Under the pieces are notes generated by a model. It had not been told where the DNA came from, did not search any database, and was given only the letters and a program-made list of their open reading frames with translations. A stretch of DNA of 21,241 nt from Proteobacteria bacterium UBA1673 (GTDB lineage: Bacteria; Pseudomonadota; Gammaproteobacteria; Comchoanobacterales; Comchoanobacteraceae), in contig DCKN01000084.1 of the NCBI GenBank assembly GCA_002320385.1, positions 1-21,241 of the forward strand, read 5' to 3'. The translations under genes were made by a program, and so were the position numbers. This document shows, in pieces, positions 1 through 6,653 of this stretch (the first letter of the stretch is position 1; the number at the start of each line of letters is the position of its first letter).

Positions 1-67
1 CTCAATCAACCAAAAACACCATTGCAATAACGTAATTAGTTTAACTTGGTGCCAGAATGATGCCTAT

Positions 68-877
68 GTGTTTTGGATAGTCGCATGCACAGCCAGTGTC
101 ATGCACTTCTCTGGTTTTCTCACCCCACCCAATGCGCATCAGCTTTTTTTATGCAACTTATGCCTAGGCCTACCACACGGCGCTACAGACATTATCCGTC
201 TGAAAAAGCTCAGCCAAACGACTCAAAAGCCATTATGGCTAGCCATTTTTATTTACTGTTTGGTGGTCTCAGCCGCCATATGCTTCTGGATCATGCAGCC
301 AACACTTGCGCTCATCATTTTTCTTTTAATTTCAGGGGTTCATTTTGGGCAAGACTGGAAAAAAGACAATAAAATACATGGCTTTATACTTGGCATGGGG
401 TTGCTCAGCATACCATGCCTAGCACAGCCCACTAGCTGTTATCAACTATTTAGTCTATTAACTTTTGGTCAGTCTACCGTAATATTTCTGCACCCATTGT
501 TTATGATAAGTTTGTTCAGCGCAATGATCATTGCAACCTATCAGCTTAATCAACAACCCTGGATCGCATTTGAATTTGCCGCACTAACACTTATTGGATA
601 TCTGCTCGATCCATTGTATTTCTTCACCATATATTTTTGCAGTCTGCATAGTATGCGACATATACGCAGGATTACTGAGTCAAAACTTATGAAGAAACAA
701 CACATCTATCCGTTGATCATAACAATCGTGTGCTGCATGTTCCTCACAGCCATCACCCATCAATCATTGAGCCAATACAGACCGATCTCAATCGAAAAAC
801 TTATTGAATTTAGAACATTATTTATCCTTCTTTTTGCATTAACAGTGCCTCATATGCTTCTAGAAAGCCAGAAATGA
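68..877 (+). CDS. blh: Brp/Blh-family beta-carotene 15,15'-dioxygenase
   Basis: This membrane enzyme cleaves beta-carotene into two retinal molecules, the chromophore of microbial rhodopsins. Seen: a very hydrophobic protein with several membrane segments and the conserved family histidines, in GLPHGATD (H37), the HFGQD segment (H92), CSLHSMRH (H194, H198) and TVPHMLLE (H262). These are thought to hold the catalytic iron. The GTG at 68 gives 269 residues, with 36 before the first iron-binding His, which suits the family. The frame, however, is open back to the window edge (from base 2) and no clear Shine-Dalgarno precedes the GTG, so the true start may lie upstream, outside the window. The stop overlaps the start of a small ORF. 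No rhodopsin or carotenoid gene is visible here; family knowledge predicts one upstream. Family assignment is firm, the start is not. Confidence 0.88.
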   Translation: MFWIVACTASVMHFSGFLTPPNAHQLFLCNLCLGLPHGATDIIRLKKLSQTTQKPLWLAIFIYCLVVSAAICFWIMQPTLALIIFLLISGVHFGQDWKKDNKIHGFILGMGLLSIPCLAQPTSCYQLFSLLTFGQSTVIFLHPLFMISLFSAMIIATYQLNQQPWIAFEFAALTLIGYLLDPLYFFTIYFCSLHSMRHIRRITESKLMKKQHIYPLIITIVCCMFLTAITHQSLSQYRPISIEKLIEFRTLFILLFALTVPHMLLESQK

Positions 878-990
878 TGACCTCTAAAAAAGATTCATTT
901 TATCTTGAGTCAATAATAATTCGGATCGTCCGTTCCCAGCACCAGTCAGCGCTGCAATTGATGGCCCATTTGACTGAGCGACAAAAATAA
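874..990 (+). CDS. small ORF (38 aa) overlapping the blh stop codon
   Basis: An ATG at 874 (with a second in-frame ATG at 877) overlaps the TGA of blh in an ATGA arrangement typical of translational coupling. The ORF runs to a TAA at 990. The product begins MMTSKKDSFYL and ends LMAHLTERQK; it is basic and amphipathic, with no membrane segment and no family I recognise. It has no Shine-Dalgarno of its own, so any expression would depend on re-initiation after blh. It may equally be a chance ORF or a remnant. The only supports are the tight overlap and the lack of other content between blh and the next gene. Confidence 0.35.
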   Translation: MMTSKKDSFYLESIIIRIVRSQHQSALQLMAHLTERQK

Positions 991-1021
991 ACTATCCTAA
1001 AAAAAAACAGTTTGCATTAAA

Positions 1022-1366
1022 ATGACAACAGAAGGACTCGTTTTAATCAGTATATTTTACATATTAATCAGTATTCTTGCCATGATATTAACCGTAGCAC
1101 TATGCCATCAAACTGTTAGTTACTGTCGACGGAACATCACAGCATTCATCCATGACGTGGCGGCAAACGATCAACCAAATAACCGCATTGAAAACACCAT
1201 GCTGTATCAACCAAGTCGATACCAACAAGAAGCAATCATTACCCAAGCATTACCCAGTGACACTTTAGAAAGTCAGATCCCTCCTGAGTGCACTGAACTC
1301 ATTCAAATCATGAATGAGAGTCAATCATCGCAGCATCACTCATTTACCCATGCACATCCAGTGTAA
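1022..1366 (+). CDS. small membrane-anchored hypothetical protein (114 aa)
   Basis: Not a family I recognise. The first ~30 residues form one strong hydrophobic membrane segment (roughly residues 5-28), followed by a short basic stretch (CRRN). The remaining ~75 residues are polar and rich in Gln, Ser, Thr and His, ending in a His-rich tail. By the positive-inside rule the tail would be cytoplasmic. The start at 1022 lies after an A-rich stretch without a clear Shine-Dalgarno. The gene sits 31 bp after the small ORF that follows blh, on the same strand, so it could be co-transcribed with it, and it ends 18 bp before the convergent 752-aa gene. The hydrophobic segment makes a real gene likely, but no function can be assigned. 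Confidence 0.55.
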   Translation: MTTEGLVLISIFYILISILAMILTVALCHQTVSYCRRNITAFIHDVAANDQPNNRIENTMLYQPSRYQQEAIITQALPSDTLESQIPPECTELIQIMNESQSSQHHSFTHAHPV

Positions 1367-1384
1367 TCAATCAATATGCGGTTT

Positions 1385-3643
1385 TTATCGTTTACCTGGA
1401 CGTGAAAGTGTGTCACGCAGTTGACCTTTCCCCTGGTTCGAGGCGTCTTCTAACCTGACCTCTGTTTTCAGAGGAGATTGACCGATCAATTTACGCACTC
1501 GCGAAGACAATCGTCTCTTTTTGGGTAACTTAGTCGATCCCAATTGCGCATTTTTATCATATTCAAGAACAGCCTTATGTAATGACTCGACATCTTGAAC
1601 ATGTGAAATAATCGCCTTCACATTATCCACCACTACAGTCGTATGCTTAGGAATATATCGAGCCATAGTCAAGACGATATCATTTAAGATGTGTTGATGC
1701 TCAGTTGTTTGAGAAAATTTGATTTTCCGGTGAGATAATTGACGCTGCAACAAAGTCATCAAATAAGCTTTTTCAACTGAAGTTATAAAAACAGTATCGT
1801 TTATTGACTCCTTGTCAACTTGATTACGCACTTCAGCAATAATCGCTCGTAGACAGTCATCATGCGATGCCCCCTTTTGCCCATCAATCTCAACAGTAAT
1901 ATCAGATTGAAAACAATAATTTGCAAGAAAGCCAATTCGCTCTGGCGTAAAATACCAATCGATTTTTTTCATCGTTTCACAAAAGTCTCTTGCCAACAAA
2001 TCTTGATCATCCAATCCCTCAAATAGTGCCAAATCCGAACGCAGGTTATCTCGCAAATCTTCAATCGTCCTCATCTGATCCTTTGCATCAGTAATGAGAT
2101 GACGGTTGGCCTCCAGCCAACGCTGATCATCTCGATCTTGCTCTTTGATGCGTTCATCAAGTACTTTCATAGCATGCATCAACTGTCGACGTCTATCTCT
2201 ATCGATCACTAATCTTTTCTCAACCATATCCAACTGTTGTTGTAACTGCCTAGACTCCTTATTCAGATCACTCTGGATCGATTGTAACCGAAGAACTTTA
2301 GAATCATAATCAATATAATCATCTTGGTGCGGAAGTTCAGGCAAAAAGTCAGCCCACGTTTGACCATGAATCTTTTTGTGCATGTTGTCTCGATGTAGCT
2401 TAAGATTATCTACCGCAGTCGATAATAGCGATAAACCAAAATACTCATCCGAAAGTAACGCATCGCGACTTTGCTTTAGAATGGATTGAGGATATTTGTG
2501 ACGCATAGAAATCTTCGCTTCTGCTTCAATACGGATAATTTCAAGGTCATCTGATTTAGGAGACAACCTTTGTAAACGATTTCTTTCGCGAAGTTGTTTG
2601 GCTGTTTGTGGTGCATCATCCCATACACGTCTCACCGTATCTTTCAATCGAGCAATAGCATCGTCAATGGCTTTGACCAGCTCCGGCGCTTTTTGCACAC
2701 TAAAAAAGTCACCATCTTGGACGAGACGTCGCAACATAAAGCACTGGTCTAGCGGTGATGAACACTGATTAATCAAAGCCATGATATCATCAGCAAATGC
2801 ACAATCTATCGTGAGGGCCTGTATGCTTTGCTCAAGGCGATGACGTTGATCAAGCTGATCAAGCGTAGTGGCCCATTTATTGAGGTCAGCATCATAGCGT
2901 GCACGTTCTTCAGCTGATAATACCAACCTTTGCTCCGCAAGATCAGAAATACCATTTGCAACCGGCTCTCGCCGATCAATATCATGCCTGATACGTGCAA
3001 CCTGACGTTCATCATCACGAATATTTTGATCTAACTTAACCATATCTCCAGATAACTTTATACGTTCATCATCAGAGTCTTGACGACTTTGGGCAATCAT
3101 CGACTCTGTCATCATTAAGTTCTGCAAAGCCTGGATCTCATGGCCACTCTCAGAATATTTATCCTGTAGATAATGTGACCCATGATCAAGCCACAACAAA
3201 CGAATCTGCTCTTGTAAAAACGCTGAATCCACCGCATGCTTGATCGAGTGCTCGTCAAGTGTACGAGACTCAGATAGCGAGGATGACGACTGCGATTCTC
3301 CTGTCGTCTTAGAAGAATCAGTCCGTACAATACCCATATCTAGTGCTATTAACGCATGTGGGTCTTCGTAAAAAGACGAACGTTGAATGAAAGAAGTCTG
3401 CATAGGATAAATCAACTCAAATAAATCACGGCGTCGATCAACATCATCCATATAACACGCATACAGATTTGGATACGTATCTCTAAGCGCCAGACGGTGT
3501 GGACCATAAGACAGTACATGGGTCTTGGGGGAATCCTCTGAAACAGAGTCACGGCCCAACATATGATAAATATGCAAAAGATTATCTAGCTTTTCAGAAT
3601 CTTTACCGCTATCAATTGGCTTTGTCTGTTTTTGAGTTGGCAT
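1385..3643 (-). CDS. large coiled-coil protein of unknown function (752 aa), effector-like
   Basis: No family recognised. The protein is soluble, with no signal peptide or membrane segment, and strongly charged. Long stretches of heptad-like, Glu/Asp/Arg/Lys/Gln-rich sequence at about residues 145-280 and 440-545 predict coiled coils (for example RLQSIQSDLNKESRQLQQQL). The N-terminal ~110 residues look globular. The C-terminus is very basic (KKRRLSSRVRKLIGQ) and ends in a polar tail (DTLSRPGKR). The start at 3643 has only a weak GGA upstream. An 11-bp motif shared with the glnA promoter lies 29 bp upstream of the ATG. Length, coiled coils, a polar tail and lack of known relatives are typical of secreted effectors in Legionella- and Coxiella-like bacteria, but that role is inference. 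A structural or chromosome-organising coiled-coil protein is an alternative. Confidence 0.8.
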   Translation of the reverse strand: MPTQKQTKPIDSGKDSEKLDNLLHIYHMLGRDSVSEDSPKTHVLSYGPHRLALRDTYPNLYACYMDDVDRRRDLFELIYPMQTSFIQRSSFYEDPHALIALDMGIVRTDSSKTTGESQSSSSLSESRTLDEHSIKHAVDSAFLQEQIRLLWLDHGSHYLQDKYSESGHEIQALQNLMMTESMIAQSRQDSDDERIKLSGDMVKLDQNIRDDERQVARIRHDIDRREPVANGISDLAEQRLVLSAEERARYDADLNKWATTLDQLDQRHRLEQSIQALTIDCAFADDIMALINQCSSPLDQCFMLRRLVQDGDFFSVQKAPELVKAIDDAIARLKDTVRRVWDDAPQTAKQLRERNRLQRLSPKSDDLEIIRIEAEAKISMRHKYPQSILKQSRDALLSDEYFGLSLLSTAVDNLKLHRDNMHKKIHGQTWADFLPELPHQDDYIDYDSKVLRLQSIQSDLNKESRQLQQQLDMVEKRLVIDRDRRRQLMHAMKVLDERIKEQDRDDQRWLEANRHLITDAKDQMRTIEDLRDNLRSDLALFEGLDDQDLLARDFCETMKKIDWYFTPERIGFLANYCFQSDITVEIDGQKGASHDDCLRAIIAEVRNQVDKESINDTVFITSVEKAYLMTLLQRQLSHRKIKFSQTTEHQHILNDIVLTMARYIPKHTTVVVDNVKAIISHVQDVESLHKAVLEYDKNAQLGSTKLPKKRRLSSRVRKLIGQSPLKTEVRLEDASNQGKGQLRDTLSRPGKR

Positions 3644-3883
3644 TCAGATAGTCCGTCATTAATCAAATAGTGTATAGACCAAGTCCCATTGTCTCGCTTA
3701 TTTTATACGATAAAACCACCGAGGAATCGACACTAATCACTGACTTGCATTCACGACAATGCGCAATACAACGATATTCATATGCAAGAGAAAATAAAAC
3801 GAAACATGGTCACTAAAGACATAATAATAGGCAAAAAATAAAAAAAGAGACTATACTGTATCCATAGATAATTATTAGATACG
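3644..3883. promoter_or_regulatory. divergent intergenic region between the 752-aa gene and the alcohol dehydrogenase
   Basis: No coding content is seen in these 240 bp. On the minus strand, the 11-mer TTGGTCTATAC (plus-strand positions 3672-3682) precedes the 752-aa gene and is identical to one before glnA; a TATAAAAT box lies further upstream near 3700-3711 but has no good -35. On the plus strand, TATACT at 3852-3857 is a good -10 for the alcohol dehydrogenase; the -35 at 17 bp spacing is poor and the spacer is nearly all A. The start codons are well placed for two divergent promoters here. Confidence 0.4.
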
Positions 3884-4891
3884 ATGATGATCAACGCATA
3901 TGCTAGCCATAAAGCAGGACAAAAGCTAAAACCGTACGTGTACCACCCTGGACAACTCGCCGATGATGAAGTAGAAATTCAAGTTGAATACTGCGGCATT
4001 TGCCATAGCGACCTCAGTATGATTGACAACGCCTGGGGGATGAGTAGCTACCCAATTGTAGCTGGACATGAAGTCGTTGGCAGCGTACATGCAATAGGGA
4101 AAAACGTGCGCACTCTGACCTTAGGACAAACCGTAGGTCTTGGATGGCATTCTGGCTATTGTGAGCAATGCCACCAATGTAATCACGGGGATCACAACTT
4201 ATGTGAACAACCACAACCAACAATTGCTGGACACCACGGCGGATTCGCCGATTACGTGCGCGCACAAGCAACCAGCGTCATCCCATTACCTAAAAACATG
4301 GACAAAGCATCAGCTGCACCCTTGTTATGTGGCGGTATCACCGTATTCAATCCGTTGATTCAATTTGACATCAAACCCACAGACCATGTCGCAATTATTG
4401 GACTAGGGGGATTAGGGCATATTGCACTATTATTTTTGAAAGCCTGGGGCTGCGACGTGACCGTGTTCAGTTCACACCCAGATAAAAAAAGGTTCGCGCA
4501 GGCGCATGGAGCCAGTCAAATCATTGATTCAAACGATGAAGAAAAAATAACAAATGATACAAATCGATACGATTTGATTCTATCAACGGTCAATGTCTCA
4601 TTGAATTGGGCACTCTATATCGATAAGCTAAAACCCAAAGGCCGTTTACATATTGTCGGCGGTGTGGTTGAACCAATTCCAGTCAATGCCTTTCAGTTAA
4701 TCATGGGTCAAAAACAGATATCTGGATCACCAGTTGGCAGTCCAGAAAACATCAAAGCCATGCTGGATTTCGCGCATCGACATGACATTAGACCAACAAT
4801 TGAAACCTTTCCGATGACAGAAATTAATGACGCCCTCAATCATCTTCGTTCAGGACATGCACGCTATCGTATCGTACTCATCAATCAATGA
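3884..4891 (+). CDS. zinc-dependent NAD(P) alcohol dehydrogenase, cinnamyl/YahK-type
   Basis: A cytosolic medium-chain dehydrogenase/reductase that interconverts primary alcohols and aldehydes. Seen: catalytic-zinc ligands C40 (GICHSD), H62 (AGHE) and C149 (PLLCGG); four structural-zinc cysteines C93, C96, C99 and C107 in a CxxCxxC plus distal Cys pattern; and a Rossmann fingerprint GLGGLGHIAL at about 173-182. The length of 335 is normal. The sequence after the second Rossmann strand (FSSHPDKK) has Ser and Lys where NADP-dependent members of the cinnamyl alcohol dehydrogenase branch carry them, so NADP use is likely. The physiological substrate cannot be deduced; related enzymes reduce a broad range of aldehydes. 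Two adjacent ATGs (3884 and 3887) are possible starts. The gene appears monocistronic, divergent from the 752-aa gene, with decayed genes downstream. Confidence 0.93.
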   Translation: MMINAYASHKAGQKLKPYVYHPGQLADDEVEIQVEYCGICHSDLSMIDNAWGMSSYPIVAGHEVVGSVHAIGKNVRTLTLGQTVGLGWHSGYCEQCHQCNHGDHNLCEQPQPTIAGHHGGFADYVRAQATSVIPLPKNMDKASAAPLLCGGITVFNPLIQFDIKPTDHVAIIGLGGLGHIALLFLKAWGCDVTVFSSHPDKKRFAQAHGASQIIDSNDEEKITNDTNRYDLILSTVNVSLNWALYIDKLKPKGRLHIVGGVVEPIPVNAFQLIMGQKQISGSPVGSPENIKAMLDFAHRHDIRPTIETFPMTEINDALNHLRSGHARYRIVLINQ

Positions 4892-5003
4892 CCAAAAAAT
4901 GCCCCACAAGTTACTTAAACACAAAAAATCTTTCGCCTTGAGAAAAATTTTCACCCAACCCCCAAAGTATAAAAATAAATTCTAGTAGCCATTCACCAGA
5001 TAA

Positions 5004-5527
5004 ATGACAACCATTGACAATGCGTCAATAGCTCCTATATATTAACGAGATTAGATTTGACAACCTTTTCGATGTATCATTAAAATCCGGTACACAAATC
5101 GATTCAGCTAAAATAGCAGCAACAGGAAACAGTGCCAGTTGTTGGCAAGGCATGCAACAACGCTGTCAAATGCTGGGCTACCAAATACAACAGTCCACAC
5201 AACCATCTTGTCTACTGCATATTGCAGAAGATGACTTTATGCCTGCGTATCAAAGGCTCAGAAACACATACGACTGGTGCAAAATTACAACCACTGAAGA
5301 TGGTCAAGTGGCTTTACCCGAAATCCTTGAACATCTTAGTGTGCGTGCAATCAATCTAAAAACATCAGCACAATCAACGCATCATCCAAGCATGTACAAC
5401 ACTTGAAAACCAATTAAAGCGCCAAACTATGAATAGCAACAGCTGGACCAATTGGAGCTTCTGGAGCACAAGATCTAAATCAAGAGAAGCAGATAATTCA
5501 CCCCCAAAAGGTTCGTCCAGAAAATAG
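5004..5527 (+). pseudogene. frameshifted gene of unknown function, about 175 codons
   Basis: Three coding-like stretches follow one another in different frames. The ATG at 5004 gives MTTIDNASIAPIY before a TAA at 5043. The next frame is open from 5032 to the TGA at 5404-5406 and reads like protein throughout (for example INEIRFDNLFDVSL, HIAEDDFMPAYQRL). The third frame is open from 5360 to the TAG at 5525-5527 (RIIQACTTLENQLKRQ, then SREADNSPPKGSSRK). Removing one A from the A5 run at 5358-5362 joins frames two and three exactly (INLK-HQHNQ); one base removed in the TATATATT stretch near 5036-5043 joins frames one and two. The rebuilt product is soluble, with a basic Ser/Pro-rich C-terminal tail. 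No family recognised. Real decay, programmed shifting or base-calling errors in the A run and TA repeat are all possible. The first joint is less certain than the second. Confidence 0.6.
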
Positions 5528-5725
5528 ATAAGATGACAAAAAAACACTCATATGCTCAGAAACGGAGCCTTACGTTAGCTCAGGAGATTCGATTTAAAAC
5601 TTTCTTGCAATACAGATAATTATGGAATAGTGTAGATATGAATCGATACTATGTTTTAATTTCTTGTTCTAACTCCTTGTTCTGTTACTTGACAGAAACT
5701 CAACACCCAAAGATAAGGCTCTATT

Positions 5726-6653
5726 ATGACGATTACAAACTGCATTACCTTCGTCGGTGATCAGAATCAATACCCTGAAGAATACAACGCCCTTACGGTC
5801 ATCCGTAATGGTTATATCAGCTACTTTACGCAATCCTGCTTTTATGGAACACCCATAAAGGCTGCAATTAATCATCACGGTGAATTTTTCAGCCATACCT
5901 ATAATTTTATTGACTTTAAACAGATAACTAAAAAAATATCAGGCGCACACGATAACTTTGCGCTATTGGTAGCAGGCCGCGAGGGAATTGAGCTAGTCAA
6001 AAACTACCGACCACCAGAGCATGTAACCATCACGTGGGTAGGAACAGAGCTACCTAGTCAAGCTACAAAAAACATTCATCGCTGGTATGTCCCAAAACAG
6101 CTACTTACGGATGGTGCTTTTAATGAAGTGACCAGCTGCAAGCATCACTATATCGGACTCCCAACCCAAAAAACCGAAAATAACACGTATATATTTGATG
6201 ACAACAGTTCTTTGGATAAAACAATTAATGATGACCTCAAGACAAATGGATTCCAACGTGACCGGCCATGGGTAGATCGATTTTCAATGTATTCAAAACG
6301 AGCTTGCCAACATAGCTGTGCTAAACCAGCTATTACCGATATAGATAATATTGATGCGAGCTATGGGAAAAGCTCTGACCAAGCGCGTCATCTAGCAACA
6401 ACAACCCGTCTTGATTATTGACTAACACCGAATAATATCTGGCAATATTCATATCATGTAGAACATACTTGATGGTCAATATTTGGGTTATTTAAACAAA
6501 GCCCAACGCGACAACCATCCAGTCACCTACCCTCAAACAGCACGCTCACAGGGCAAACAACTAACAGAAAATAACCACGCTCAAAAACGACTTACTGATT
6601 TATCGACCCCGAAGTATGTCAGCATAAGACTTCTTCTCAGCACCCAAAGATGA
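5726..6653 (+). pseudogene. interrupted gene of unknown function (231-codon ORF plus out-of-frame 3' part)
   Basis: The ORF from ATG 5726 (AAGG Shine-Dalgarno 7 bp upstream) gives a 231-residue protein ending LATTTRLDY at a TGA (6419-6421). Coding-like sequence continues in the same frame past that TGA for 16 codons (LTPNNIWQYSYHVEHT) to a second TGA at 6470. One base earlier the adjacent frame takes over: dropping A6467 gives HVEH-LDGQYLGYLNKAQ and then RSQGKQLTENNHAQKRL. That frame ends at TGA 6651-6653, so the 3' end overlaps the convergent 839-aa gene by about 50 bp. The original gene was therefore probably about 300 codons, broken by one nonsense and one frameshift change. No family is recognised; the segment LLVAGREGIEL followed by TITWVGTELPSQ looks like alternating strands and helices of a Rossmann-type fold. 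The 231-residue part could still be expressed. Confidence 0.6.

Noticed and set aside
5014..5043. Near-perfect promoter-like sequence TTGACA with TATATA or TATATT 16-18 bp downstream.
   Set aside because: It lies inside the reconstructed frame of the decayed gene starting at 5004. It is AT-rich and could be chance; it would become plausible only if the true start is downstream, e.g. ATG 5152.
5132..5359. 75-codon ORF starting at GTG with an AGGA close upstream.
   Set aside because: The overlapping frame (5032-5406) reads better as protein and connects to both neighbouring frames; the Shine-Dalgarno is too close.
5689..5717. TTGACA, 17 bp, GATAAG before the 231-codon ORF.
   Set aside because: The -10 overlaps the AAGG Shine-Dalgarno and would start transcription almost at the ATG. 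The real promoter is probably further upstream.
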